A stretch of 64,000 bases of DNA from DATLMR01 sp035634255 (GTDB lineage Bacteria > Acidobacteriota > Blastocatellia > UBA7656), in the NCBI GenBank assembly GCA_035634255.1, contig DASQDI010000040.1, forward strand, positions 65,613 through 129,612, read 5' to 3'. The notes below the pieces were generated by a model. It was given only the letters and a program-made list of their open reading frames with translations. It ran no database searches and was not told the origin of the DNA. The position numbers were made by a program, and so were the translations under genes. Shown here piece by piece: positions 1 to 8,854 of the stretch. Every line of letters begins with the position of its first letter. The first letter of the stretch is position 1.

Positions 1-321
1 GAACGTCGCCCCGACCGTGAGCGCGGCCAGAATAATGTACGCCAGCCTCAACGCATAAATATCGCGCAACCCGAATGGCCTCGTCACCACGATGGCGGCG
101 GCGCCGATGTAAGCGGACAGGGGGGCTTTATTATCGACCACGTCTCTGTAAGGCACGCCTCCCCTTGAGATGACCTGCGCGAAGTAATCCCATATCGCCG
201 TGTCGCCGCGCTCGGGCAGTTCGCTGAAGCGGCCCTGAGAATAGACAACGCCCGCGGCCGCGACCACGATCAGGAGTTGCGCCCGAAGGCCGAGCCTGAA
301 CGGCTTAGTCTTTCCTTCCAT
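1..321 (-). CDS. GT-C type multi-pass membrane glycosyltransferase-like protein, 3'-truncated by window edge
   Basis: This reading frame is open from an ATG at 321 to the window edge, giving 107 N-terminal residues. They show a first membrane helix (residues about 8-22), a loop with GDTAIWDYFAQ and VPYRDVVDNKAPLSAYI, then further hydrophobic helices. The VPYRD...K.P loop is the first external loop of PMT/ArnT-type GT-C glycosyltransferases, whose acidic residue is catalytic in characterised members. The start overlaps the stop of the upstream GT-C gene by 17 bp, so the two are probably translationally coupled. It is the third GT-C gene of the operon. Most of the protein lies outside the window, so the family is inferred from the N-terminus only. 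Confidence 0.75.
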   Translation of the reverse strand, partial: MEGKTKPFRLGLRAQLLIVVAAAGVVYSQGRFSELPERGDTAIWDYFAQVISRGGVPYRDVVDNKAPLSAYIGAAAIVVTRPFGLRDIYALRLAYIILAALTVGATF

Positions 322-2098
322 AAATGCCAATGTCAGTGACCGTCGCGACCCGCTGGTAATTGTGATCGACCAGGCCGCGAATGCGCGGGTCTTTAAGCCC
401 GTCCTGAAGAAGAATCAGCCGGGGCCGCCTCCCTTCAATCATCCGCAGGACCGAGTCCCTGTCGTCTCCGCTGATGCCGACGTTGCGCCACCAGACGAAC
501 CGGGTCGGGTTCTTCCGCTCCGACAGGAAATAGAAAGCGGTCCCTCTCTGCGAGAAGGAGAATATCTCATCCCCCTCGGCGCTGTTGGACGCGATGACCG
601 AATCAAAGGATTCTATAATACCGGCCTGTCTCGGAGGAACCCGCATTCCGCGCGCGCGCGCGACCGCGACCGGGCTCCGGTCGACCAATCGCAGGTCCGG
701 GGTGAAGTGCGGCCTCCACGTGTGCTGAAACCCGGTCGCCATGAGCAGCACTAATGGGAGGGCGAGGGTCAGAGCCGCGGCGCGCTTCGGATCGGCCGCG
801 ACTCTTTCCGTGTACTTCAGGAGCGCGGGGTATGCCCGCTTCATCAGGATGACGAAGAGCAGAAAGACGGGCGGCAGCGCGCGGACGAGGTGGTAGTTAT
901 CGGCGCGCGGGAAGACTTCAAGGTAAGCGCCCGCCGCGAACATCGTGACGATGATGATCACCCCATTATTCTTCCACCACTGCCGCCGCGCCTCGCTCGC
1001 GTTAAGGCTCCCCCTCAACTGAAAAAGGCATAGCCCTAGAACTATCAGAAAGAGCGCGCCGGGCAGGTAGGAAACCGACGCTAGGGCGGAAGCCTTCAGG
1101 ACTTCGGCCCTCGCCGGGACGAAAAGGACCGCGAGAGAAACCGACGCCGCGATTGCCAGGTAGACGACATAAAATCGCGCGAGCCTGCGAAGTATTAGCC
1201 ACGCGCCCCCGGTCAGGAGAAGAATCGCGATCACGGAAGGCGTCACGATCTTCAATGACGGCGGCCTGACAGAGCGCTTCGCGCTGTACTCGCCCGCGAA
1301 GTGAAAGAAGTGGTCCAGCATCGGCAGCAGGCCGCCCCGCGCCGAGAGGTACGCGAACATACACGCGGCCACGAGCGCGGTGCCCAGCCAGAACCACGCG
1401 ACTCTGCGAAGGGCCTTCGGCAAAGCCGCCCGGAGGCCGCGCGACCAGTCGTTCAACACCAACTCCCTGAGGATGACCGCGAAGCTCCCCGAAACGCCAA
1501 GTAGAATGCCGACATTGTATTTGATCGCCAGCACCGTGCCGACGGCCGCGCCGGAGGCGAAGAGCCATCGCGACCTCTCGCCCTCGTCGAACCTGATCAT
1601 GCAGGCGAGGCCCGCGAGCACGAACAACATCGAGTACTGAGTCGGGTAGACTCCGAATATGTATTTCCACCCGATCCAGGCGAGCGCGAGCGCGACGACC
1701 AGCAGCCCCGCCCAGACGCCGCACAGCCCGCGCGAGATGTGATAAAGAAGGAGCAGGGTCGCGAGCTTGAAGGCGAAGAGCCCCGCGCTCACGGTCATCA
1801 GAGTCGGCCCGAACGCGCGCATCAAGGCCGCGTTCAGCCAGAGAATGCCCGGAGTGTAGTTATAGAGGAAATCTTTGTAAGGCACTTCGCCGAGCATCAC
1901 ACGCTCGGCGGGCGCGACGCTGTAGCCGATGACCGAAAGCCATATGCCGCGGTTGTAAAAGAGGCCGTAGCAGATCAGCCCGGCGGCCAGGGTCAGGAAG
2001 TAAGGCAGGGCGCTTCCCCGCATGAGGCCGGGCCTGCGCCCGTCGGCTTCATGCTCGCTGGCCGCCTGGGAAGCTCTTGACGTTGAAGCATTGAGCAT
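305..2098 (-). CDS. GT-C family membrane glycosyltransferase-like protein
   Basis: The 597-residue protein has about 11-12 hydrophobic helices from residue 29 to about 455, followed by a soluble C-terminal domain of about 130 residues. The first external loop carries GEVPYKDFLYNYTPG, the acidic loop pattern of PMT/ArnT-like GT-C enzymes that use polyprenyl-phosphate sugars. It is a paralogue of the protein at 3560-5305: both C-terminal domains contain a FLS/AxRxNP stretch followed by an aromatic patch and a VGxSxxxR motif. It sits 49 bp downstream of an alkaline-phosphatase-superfamily gene in the same operon and overlaps the next GT-C gene. The acceptor and sugar cannot be read from the sequence. 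It could also be a non-catalytic GT-C homologue. Confidence 0.8.
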   Translation of the reverse strand: MLNASTSRASQAASEHEADGRRPGLMRGSALPYFLTLAAGLICYGLFYNRGIWLSVIGYSVAPAERVMLGEVPYKDFLYNYTPGILWLNAALMRAFGPTLMTVSAGLFAFKLATLLLLYHISRGLCGVWAGLLVVALALAWIGWKYIFGVYPTQYSMLFVLAGLACMIRFDEGERSRWLFASGAAVGTVLAIKYNVGILLGVSGSFAVILRELVLNDWSRGLRAALPKALRRVAWFWLGTALVAACMFAYLSARGGLLPMLDHFFHFAGEYSAKRSVRPPSLKIVTPSVIAILLLTGGAWLILRRLARFYVVYLAIAASVSLAVLFVPARAEVLKASALASVSYLPGALFLIVLGLCLFQLRGSLNASEARRQWWKNNGVIIIVTMFAAGAYLEVFPRADNYHLVRALPPVFLLFVILMKRAYPALLKYTERVAADPKRAAALTLALPLVLLMATGFQHTWRPHFTPDLRLVDRSPVAVARARGMRVPPRQAGIIESFDSVIASNSAEGDEIFSFSQRGTAFYFLSERKNPTRFVWWRNVGISGDDRDSVLRMIEGRRPRLILLQDGLKDPRIRGLVDHNYQRVATVTDIGIYGRKD

Positions 2099-2147
2099 TG
2101 ATCAGGTGTGGGGCGGGGCGTTAGGTCCCCTGCCCCGTTTCCGAGCC

Positions 2148-3563
2148 TTACTTCACAGTCTCGCGGTTTATGACCTTTCCTTCCATGTCCCCCGGCACTT
2201 CTTCGCCGAGGAGCGAGAGGACCGTCGGGGCGACATCCTTCAGGTTCATCCCGCGCCCTTCCACGGAGGCGTCCCCCGCGCCGTCTCGCATGACGAATAT
2301 CCCGTGCCAGTCGTGGTTGGCGTCGTCGGGGCCGGTGTCGTTTTCGAACGTGTATACCGAATCGGGCTCGGCGGGCCACACGCTCCCGACGCTCCGCCAC
2401 GAGAGGTTCCCGAAGTACACGAAGAGGTCGGGTGGCACTCCGCGCACCTCCTTGTACACGTCCTCGGGCCGCACGGCGAACGTGTGCATGGGCTCTCCGT
2501 TATGGTCCCGCAGCGCGGCGAGTTTTTCGACGAGCTCAGTCCGCACGCGCTCGTACTCTTCCCCCGGCTCGACGACGCCCTGCGGCTCCCGGCCTTTGAC
2601 GTTAATCATCAATCTGGCGTAATAGCCGCCCGAGCCCCACGCGCGGGTCCGGCTCCAATCGACATCGCACTGCTCGACGGGGGCGGCCTTCTGGGGGCGG
2701 TCCTTTAGCACGAGGTAGCCTTCACGCATCAGCCATTCGTTGAAGCAGATGCCCCCGACCATGCCCCGCGCGCCGTGGTCCGAGACGATCAGCACCGACG
2801 TCTCGTCGCCGACCTTCGCGAGCAGCTCGCCTATCTGCGCGTCCACGAATTTATAATAATCGTGGATCGACTTCTCGTACTTGTTGCCGGGGACGTACTT
2901 CGGGTGTTCCGGGTCGGTGTACTTCCAGAACATGTGGTGGATGCGGTCGGGCCCCATCTCGACCATCATGAAGAAGTCCCAGTCGGGCCGCGTATCGACC
3001 ATGTGCTTCGCGAGCCTGAAACGTTTTTCGGTCATCTCGTAGATCGTCTTCAGCACGCGGTCTTTCTCCTCCTCGTCGACCCTGAAGCCGACGGCGTCAA
3101 GGATGTAGCCCCCGGTCACGCGCTGAACCTCTTCTTTGAAGCTCGCGGGGTAGGTGAACTGCTTGTCCGTCGAGGGGGTCAGGAAGCAGGTCACCATCTC
3201 CCCGTTCACCGGCTTGGGCGGGTATGTCTGCGGCACCCCGATGAGGATCACCCGCTTCCCGCGCTCGGAGAGTATGTCCCAGACGGTCGGCTCTTTGACG
3301 AACGTGGAGTTGGCGGTCGCCATCTTTTCGTATGAGTAATCGACCCGGTTCCGCAGGCCGTAAAACCCGAGCCTTCCGGGGTCCTTCGACGTCATCATCG
3401 ACATCCATGCCGGCACCGTGATGGGAGGGTCGGTCGACCGCAGCTTGCCCCATATCCCGGACTCCGCCAGAGACCTGATGTTCGGCAGATCATCGCGCCA
3501 GCGCTCGAAGACAAGCTGCGGGGTCGCGCAGTCGAGCCCGATGACCATCACTCGTTTCTTCAT
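2148..3563 (-). CDS. alkaline phosphatase superfamily protein (type I phosphodiesterase/nucleotide pyrophosphatase-like), copy 1
   Basis: The 471-residue protein starts directly with the first beta strand (VMVIGLD, metal ligand D11) and has no signal peptide, so it should be cytoplasmic. The nucleophile loop PPITVPAWMSM places Thr49 at the nucleophile position. Further metal-ligand motifs are MGPDRIHHMFW (about 203-213), SDHG (about 261-264) and a late HDWHG. This set matches two-metal phosphodiesterase/phosphatase members of the superfamily. The start overlaps the stop of the GT-C gene 3560-5305 by 4 bp (ATGA), so a GT-C/phosphatase pair is translated together. It lacks the LGY-type C-terminal tail found in three of its four paralogues. 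The substrate is unknown; the neighbours suggest a glycan, lipid-linked or nucleotide-sugar phosphoester. Confidence 0.85.
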   Translation of the reverse strand: MKKRVMVIGLDCATPQLVFERWRDDLPNIRSLAESGIWGKLRSTDPPITVPAWMSMMTSKDPGRLGFYGLRNRVDYSYEKMATANSTFVKEPTVWDILSERGKRVILIGVPQTYPPKPVNGEMVTCFLTPSTDKQFTYPASFKEEVQRVTGGYILDAVGFRVDEEEKDRVLKTIYEMTEKRFRLAKHMVDTRPDWDFFMMVEMGPDRIHHMFWKYTDPEHPKYVPGNKYEKSIHDYYKFVDAQIGELLAKVGDETSVLIVSDHGARGMVGGICFNEWLMREGYLVLKDRPQKAAPVEQCDVDWSRTRAWGSGGYYARLMINVKGREPQGVVEPGEEYERVRTELVEKLAALRDHNGEPMHTFAVRPEDVYKEVRGVPPDLFVYFGNLSWRSVGSVWPAEPDSVYTFENDTGPDDANHDWHGIFVMRDGAGDASVEGRGMNLKDVAPTVLSLLGEEVPGDMEGKVINRETVK

Positions 3564-5305
3564 CTATGATTCCTTTCCGTTTCTCCCGCCGGCTCCCGGC
3601 GCTCAAGTACCAGCACTTCGCCGAAGCTTCGGCACGATTTAAAATTCTCGCTTATGAAGTCTCGCATCGGGCCGTAGCTCTCGGCCGCGAGGTCCTTCTC
3701 GCTCGTAACGATCAATCCTACCCGGAGGGCGTCGAGGGAGGCGAGCGTCTCCGCGCGCTCCTGATCGCTCACGCCGACCCCGCCCCAGAACTGCGCCCCG
3801 GAGGGATTCCTCCTGTCGGCCAGAAAGAGGTAAGACGAGCCCGCGTAGGACTGCGCGAAAAAGTAGCCGCCTTCGGGCACCCGAGCCCGAAGGTAATCGA
3901 CAACGTCGGTGATCTCTCTGGCCTTCCCTTCAGGAAAGTAGACGCCCGCGCCGCGCTCGAAGGTCAACGCGGTCCTGCTCCTCAGGCGCGGGCCGCCCTC
4001 GAAATAGATGGAGGCGAACAGCCGCGAGCCGATAAGGAAAAAGGCGAGCGGCAGGATCGCGAATGCCAGCCCCGCCTGCCGCCTGCCGCCGACATATTTC
4101 GATAAAGCGGGGCGGAACGAGTGGAACAGGTAAAGTAGCAGGAGGACGACGAAGGGCATCGCTCCGACGGCCTGCTCGCGCGCGAATCTCGGGAACGATT
4201 CCATGAAAGCGGCCGCCGCGGCCATTCCTACGGCGGTCATCTCTTTAAGCTCGAAGTCCCCCGCCCCTCGGCGAAAGACGAGGGCGGCGAGCCCGCCCGC
4301 CAGCACGAAGGCCGGCGCGTAAAATATGACTTTATCGACCGCCCCCTGATCCGCCAGCAGGGTGAAAGCGGAGACCGACAGCAGGCTCAGAATTAGCAAC
4401 GCATCGAGCGCCGGGCCCCTGCCGCGCAGCCTGCGAGCGGCGAGCGCGCAGGCGGCGAGGAAGACCAGGCCCGCGACCGGAATCACCGGGGAGGGGGTCG
4501 CCGCGAGCCGGCTCAGCAGGAACTCTCCGGGGCCGAACAGCAGCGCGCGGGTCATCGGGGCGAGCGCCCCCCGCGCCTGCATGTAAACGAGCACCGGGAT
4601 GATCGGCAGAGCGAAGCCAAGAATCAACAGCCACGCCTTTTTGAATTCTTCGGTCTTAAAAGCGAATTTGAAACCCGACGCCCCCGCCTGAAGGAATACC
4701 ACGGCGAGCGCGCCGAGGAGCGCGTAAGCCCCGATGTTGTGTTTGAATAACGCGAGCAGGCCGAGCAGGATTCCGGCTCCGAAGGCGTAAGAGCCTTTCG
4801 GGCGTCTCGCGTAGGCGAGCAGTAACAGCAAGGCGAAGGCGAGGAAGAGCCCCCCGTAATGCATCGGCACGGCTTTAAAAGGGCCGTTCGGCCTGAGCCA
4901 CACCAGCGACGAGAGGGCGGCGATCACGGCGAGGCTCACCGGCATCAAGCGCCGCGCGCAGAGGTAGAGCCCGAGCGTCGTGAGGGCTTTAAACACGAAC
5001 ACGCCGAACAGGGCGACGTAGAGCGAGATGCCGAATAGTTTGAATAACGCCGCGTTGACGTAGACCGTGGCCGGAGGGTAGAGCGTGTGGAAATCCCTGT
5101 AAGGCACGTCGCCTTCGAGGACCCTCTCAGCCCCGTAGAGGTTGTAGCCGAGAGAGTAGGAGAGGGTGGTCTCCCGGTTGAAGAGCGAGCCGTAGAGGAC
5201 CGCGGCGAAGGCGAGGACGAGCGCCGCCGCCGCCAGTTCTCTTGTCAGCTCGAACCGGCGTGTCGAACGCTCGACGCCTTCCCTTGCCTGTAGGATTTCC
5301 TGCAT
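3560..5305 (-). CDS. GT-C family membrane glycosyltransferase-like protein
   Basis: The 581-residue protein has a short cytoplasmic N-terminus, about 12 hydrophobic helices up to residue 430, and a soluble C-terminal domain. The loop after helix 1 reads GDVPYRDFHTLYPPATVYV, the GT-C acidic loop expected to face the periplasm. The C-terminal domain is paralogous to that of the product at 305-2098 (FLADRRNPSG and GVGVSDQER). Polyprenyl-phosphate sugars are the usual donors in this superfamily, and the operon encodes a GT2 enzyme that could make one. It lies 16 bp after the LPG-synthase-TM-like gene and overlaps the following phosphatase gene by 4 bp. Specificity cannot be predicted. Confidence 0.8.
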   Translation of the reverse strand: MQEILQAREGVERSTRRFELTRELAAAALVLAFAAVLYGSLFNRETTLSYSLGYNLYGAERVLEGDVPYRDFHTLYPPATVYVNAALFKLFGISLYVALFGVFVFKALTTLGLYLCARRLMPVSLAVIAALSSLVWLRPNGPFKAVPMHYGGLFLAFALLLLLAYARRPKGSYAFGAGILLGLLALFKHNIGAYALLGALAVVFLQAGASGFKFAFKTEEFKKAWLLILGFALPIIPVLVYMQARGALAPMTRALLFGPGEFLLSRLAATPSPVIPVAGLVFLAACALAARRLRGRGPALDALLILSLLSVSAFTLLADQGAVDKVIFYAPAFVLAGGLAALVFRRGAGDFELKEMTAVGMAAAAAFMESFPRFAREQAVGAMPFVVLLLLYLFHSFRPALSKYVGGRRQAGLAFAILPLAFFLIGSRLFASIYFEGGPRLRSRTALTFERGAGVYFPEGKAREITDVVDYLRARVPEGGYFFAQSYAGSSYLFLADRRNPSGAQFWGGVGVSDQERAETLASLDALRVGLIVTSEKDLAAESYGPMRDFISENFKSCRSFGEVLVLERREPAGETERNHR

Positions 5306-5321
5306 CTGATTATCTGAATGC

Positions 5322-6371
5322 TCAATCCGCCATTCCCGGCTTCGTCACCCTCAGGTGCCCCATGCCCGCCCGCGATATGTAGATCAGGCCGCCCGCTATG
5401 GCGTTCACGAGGATCGGCGCGAATGCCAGGAACGAGAACATCAACGCCTGCTCGCGCGCGAGGCCAACGTTGGCGAAGAGCGCGACGAGGACCCACTCCC
5501 TCACGCCGATGCCCCCGATTGAGATCGGCAGCATCCTGACGAGGTCGACTATCGAGATGAAGGCGAAGACGACGAGCATGCTCAACGGGAGGCCCATCGC
5601 CAGGGCGACCACGTAACAGCCCAGGCTCCAGACGACCCTTATCATTACGGAGAGCAGGACGGTCGTCAAAAGCATCCCTTTATGTCTCCTCAGCTCCGAG
5701 ATGGCTTCGAGGGTGCGGGAGGCGGCGTCGCCGAACCTCTCGACTTTTAACCTCTTAGCCGAGGCCCGGATGACCCGCGTGGCGCGCGAAGTCGCGTACT
5801 CGCTCATCAGCATGGCCGCCGCCAGAAATCCGAGCGCGAGCGCGGCTTCGGCGAAATAGATGAGCCGGCCTTCGGGCCGCATCGAGCGGCTGGCGACCGT
5901 GGCCCCGAGCCCGATCAGCAGCAGGACGAAGAGGCCGACGAGCCGCTCGTAGACGAGCGTGGAGAGGACGAAGGGCTTGTCCCTCACCTCGCGGTCCACG
6001 TAAATCAGGCGGGCGACATCCCCGCTCACGCCCCCGCCGGGGACGAAATTCATGAAGAATATGCCGATCAGGTAGTAGATGAAAAGGCTGCCCGTCTTCA
6101 GCCTCCGGCCGCGTACGCTGAGTATGGCTCGCCACCGGTAGGCCATCAGCCAGGTGACGGTCACGGAGGCCAGCATCGCCATCGGCAGGTAAGAGATTCT
6201 GGTGACCTTCAGCGCCTCGACCAGAGCGCGGGTGTCCGACTTGACGATCAGCAGCACGAGCGCGACGACGCCTATCCCGAGTTGCAGGGCCCCGCGCAGG
6301 CCGAAGCGCCGCGCGCCTTCCCCCGCGTGCCCTCGGGGCTCACCCCGCTTCTCTATCGCATGCTTATTCAT
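5322..6371 (-). CDS. lysylphosphatidylglycerol synthase TM region/AglD-like flippase-like membrane protein
   Basis: The 349-residue polytopic protein has about eight hydrophobic helices. Typical LPG_synthase_TM (UPF0104/DUF-type) features are visible: a YRWRAIL loop, NFVPGGGVSGD, and late LPISIGGIGVREW. A longer open frame runs upstream to 6737, but its extra 122 residues are an Arg/Pro-rich shadow of the GT2 gene, so I take the ATG at 6371, which forms a 4-bp ATGA overlap with the GT2 stop. In archaea and bacteria this fold occurs in AglD-type glycosylation proteins and in putative lipid flippases. Next to a dolichyl-phosphate-mannose-synthase-like GT2 it probably handles the polyprenol-phosphate sugar or the growing lipid-linked glycan. 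Confidence 0.85.
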   Translation of the reverse strand: MNKHAIEKRGEPRGHAGEGARRFGLRGALQLGIGVVALVLLIVKSDTRALVEALKVTRISYLPMAMLASVTVTWLMAYRWRAILSVRGRRLKTGSLFIYYLIGIFFMNFVPGGGVSGDVARLIYVDREVRDKPFVLSTLVYERLVGLFVLLLIGLGATVASRSMRPEGRLIYFAEAALALGFLAAAMLMSEYATSRATRVIRASAKRLKVERFGDAASRTLEAISELRRHKGMLLTTVLLSVMIRVVWSLGCYVVALAMGLPLSMLVVFAFISIVDLVRMLPISIGGIGVREWVLVALFANVGLAREQALMFSFLAFAPILVNAIAGGLIYISRAGMGHLRVTKPGMAD

Positions 6372-7096
6372 CGGTCGGGCCTGCGCTTCGCGCCGGATTT
6401 GAAATGGATGTTGACCCAGATGTGCGCCAGTTCCCTCAAGGTCGAGAAGACATGGCTCGGCCTCACGGTCGAGCGGCCGGCGGGCCGCGGGTAATGGCGG
6501 ACGCCGATCTCGACCAGCTTGAAGCCGTGATGCCGGGCCTTCGCGAGCACCTCCGCGTCCACGAAAAACTTCTTCGATTCGATCTCGATCTCGTCGAACA
6601 CTTCGCGGCGAAAGAGCTTGAAGGCGCAGTCGACATCGCGAATGTTGATCCGGAATATGATGCGCACGAGCAGGTTGAAGCCCCAGGACAGAACGAGGCG
6701 CGTCAGGGGGTCGAAGCGGTAGATGCGGAACCCGCAAACGATGTCGGCGCTTTCGATCAGGGGGAGCAGGTTCTTAATCTCGCGGACATCGAACTGGTTG
6801 TCGGAATCCGTGTAGAAGAGCAGGGTGTGGCGCCCGCTCGTGAACCCCGTCTTCAGCGCGGCGGCGTACCCCTTGTTGGGCCTGTGATGGAAGACGCGGA
6901 TGTGCTCCGGGTCCTCGGCTGCCAGCCCGTCGGCGATCTCGCCCGTCTTATCGACGGACCCGTCGTCGACAATGATCACTTCCCAGTCGCGCAGGTTGAG
7001 GGACTCCAGGGCCTCGACCATTCGCCGTGTGGCCGTCTCGATATTCTCTTCTTCGTTGAATGCCGGAAGCACGGCCGAGATGCTGTCAAACATCAT
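6368..7096 (-). CDS. GT2 family glycosyltransferase (polyprenyl-phosphate sugar synthase-like)
   Basis: The 242-residue soluble enzyme has the GT-A fold: SAVLPAFNEEENI at the N-terminus, VIIVDDGSVDKT (nucleotide-binding DD), the NKGYAAALKTG loop, and FYTDSDNQFD as the metal-binding DxD-like motif. Length and motifs match DPM1/DPG synthase-like enzymes that transfer a sugar from NDP-sugar to undecaprenyl or dolichyl phosphate. There are no C-terminal membrane helices, as in the single-domain DPM1 type. Its product would supply donors to the GT-C proteins in the same operon. The stop overlaps the next gene by 4 bp. The sugar identity is not readable. Confidence 0.9.
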   Translation of the reverse strand: MMFDSISAVLPAFNEEENIETATRRMVEALESLNLRDWEVIIVDDGSVDKTGEIADGLAAEDPEHIRVFHHRPNKGYAAALKTGFTSGRHTLLFYTDSDNQFDVREIKNLLPLIESADIVCGFRIYRFDPLTRLVLSWGFNLLVRIIFRINIRDVDCAFKLFRREVFDEIEIESKKFFVDAEVLAKARHHGFKLVEIGVRHYPRPAGRSTVRPSHVFSTLRELAHIWVNIHFKSGAKRRPDR

Positions 7097-7126
7097 ATTT
7101 ATTAGCGCGGCGCGCCGGGCCTGCGG

Positions 7127-8806
7127 TCAACCGAGGTACCCCCATCCCCGCAGGCGCTCGCGGATCTCGTCGCTCTCTTCGTCGGTCATCGAGCCGACAT
7201 CCTTGGCCTCCGCGTACGCCTCGGAGTCGGATATCCTCACGGGGTTCCGGCTCATGTACTCCTCGGTGAAGATCTCCGTCAGCACGCGGCCATCCATGTC
7301 GGACGGGATTTCCGTCCCGAAGGTGTGGAGGATCGTGGGCGCGTAATCGATTATCCTCGCGCCTTCCACCCGCGCGTTGCGCCTGAGGTCCGGGCCGCGC
7401 CCGAGCATGATCCCGTGCATGCGGTGGTCGCCCGAGTTCCCGTAAACGGGCGTGATGAATTTATTCGAAGTCAGGTCGAGCGTCCCGAGCGGCTTGTTCG
7501 ACATGTCGCTCGGCAGGAATTGAATGTCTGGCGACTGGTCCTTGTGCGGGCCTGTGTAGAGGTCTTCCCTCCGCCAGATCGGGCCGATCAGACTCTCCCC
7601 GGAGTCCGGGTCTTTCAGGCCGCGGAGCTTGCTTATGACCTCCCCGAGGACGCGGTCATATTCCGCGCCCGGCTCGACTATCCCGTGCGTCTCGCGGCCC
7701 TTCAGGTTGATGAAAATCTGCCCGTAGTTCCCTTTCGAAAAAGCGACCGTCCGCGTCCAGTCCACGTCCTCAAGCGAGAGCATCAGCATATTGGCGAACT
7801 TCATCAGGCTCGACCTGTTGGTCACCCCGACCGAGAGCCTCAGGTGGGCCAGGCCGAGCTTCATCGCCGAGCGGTAGGCGAGGTCGGGCGTCAGCCCGAG
7901 CCTGAAGACCGCGCGCTTGAGGCGGGTCATCGCGTCGCCCTTCAACACGAGCAGCCCTTCGTTGATCAGCCACACGTTGAAGCAGAGGAATTTTTTGATA
8001 GGGCCGAAGCCGTGGTCCGAGCCCATGTAGACGGTCGTCTCTTCCCCCGCCTCGTCGAACAGCTCTCCGAGCGTCGAGTCCACCGCGTGCCAGTACTCCT
8101 GGATCCTGCCGATGTGGGCGTCGTGCTCCTTGCGGTCGAAGAACGGGTGCGTCTCGTCGAGCAGGTGCCACAGCTCGTGCTGGAACCGGTCCGTCCCCCA
8201 GTAGTGGGTGGCGAACACGTCCCAGCCGTACTCGTTCATCAGGTAACGGTTCACCTTAGTCTTGTACTCCAGTTCTTCGAAGAGCTGGTTGAGGATGTTA
8301 TCGACCTTGCCCTTCGTGTAGACTTCGGTGATGTAAAGCTGGTAAGGCCCGAACTTCGCCTCTATCTCTTCGAGCAGCTTCTCCGGGTAGGCGAAATCCC
8401 TGCGGCCCCTCGGCGTGAGGAAGTCGGAGATCATGACCCCGTTGACCATCGTGGGGGGGTAGGTGCAGGGGACGTTGGTTACGATGGCCTGTTTGCCCAT
8501 CTGCCCGAGCACGTCCCAGAACGGGAGGCCGTCGCGCGAGCGCGCGCTCACGGGCATGTCGGGGAGCGAGCCCGAGCCCTTGCGGCGGAGCAGGAACTCG
8601 AACACCCCATGCTTGCCCGGATTCTTCCCGGTCATCCAGGAGACCCAGGCGGTGGGCGTGATGGGCGGGATGGTCGTCTCCAGCAGCCCGCGCACGCCCT
8701 CGTCGATGAAGCCCCTGAGCCTCGGCATCAAACCGGCGCTCATCAGAGGGTCTAAAACGTCGAACGTCGAGCCGTCGAGTCCAATGAATAATACTTTTCT
8801 ACTCAT
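7127..8806 (-). CDS. alkaline phosphatase superfamily protein, copy 2, with LGY tail
   Basis: The 559-residue protein begins with the core strand VLFIGLDG (D11) and has no signal peptide. The nucleophile loop PPITPTAWVSWMTG puts Thr50 at the nucleophile position. Other metal-site motifs are YWGTDRFQHELWH, GSDHGFG and GDHRMHGIM. An insert of about 90 residues separates SDHG from the late region, making it the longest of the five copies. It ends in an acidic linker and a charged helix, EIRERLRGWGYLG, the same type of tail as in copies 3 and 4 and in the APS kinase of this operon. The family hydrolyses or transfers phosphoesters or sulfate esters; the substrate here is unknown. Confidence 0.85.
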   Translation of the reverse strand: MSRKVLFIGLDGSTFDVLDPLMSAGLMPRLRGFIDEGVRGLLETTIPPITPTAWVSWMTGKNPGKHGVFEFLLRRKGSGSLPDMPVSARSRDGLPFWDVLGQMGKQAIVTNVPCTYPPTMVNGVMISDFLTPRGRRDFAYPEKLLEEIEAKFGPYQLYITEVYTKGKVDNILNQLFEELEYKTKVNRYLMNEYGWDVFATHYWGTDRFQHELWHLLDETHPFFDRKEHDAHIGRIQEYWHAVDSTLGELFDEAGEETTVYMGSDHGFGPIKKFLCFNVWLINEGLLVLKGDAMTRLKRAVFRLGLTPDLAYRSAMKLGLAHLRLSVGVTNRSSLMKFANMLMLSLEDVDWTRTVAFSKGNYGQIFINLKGRETHGIVEPGAEYDRVLGEVISKLRGLKDPDSGESLIGPIWRREDLYTGPHKDQSPDIQFLPSDMSNKPLGTLDLTSNKFITPVYGNSGDHRMHGIMLGRGPDLRRNARVEGARIIDYAPTILHTFGTEIPSDMDGRVLTEIFTEEYMSRNPVRISDSEAYAEAKDVGSMTDEESDEIRERLRGWGYLG

Positions 8807-8854
8807 AACGAAAGACCGTTGAATATAACCGATGGAACCGCTTTATTCAACTCG

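Noticed and set aside
6372..6737. N-terminal extension of the LPG-synthase-TM-like protein
   Set aside because: The extra 122 residues are the GT2 gene read in another frame; the ATG at 6371 gives a normal family length and an ATGA overlap.
7325..8755. 476-codon plus-strand frame opposite phosphatase copy 2
   Set aside because: Antisense shadow with His/Val/Arg-rich low-complexity product and no motif; the minus-strand gene has complete metal-site motifs.
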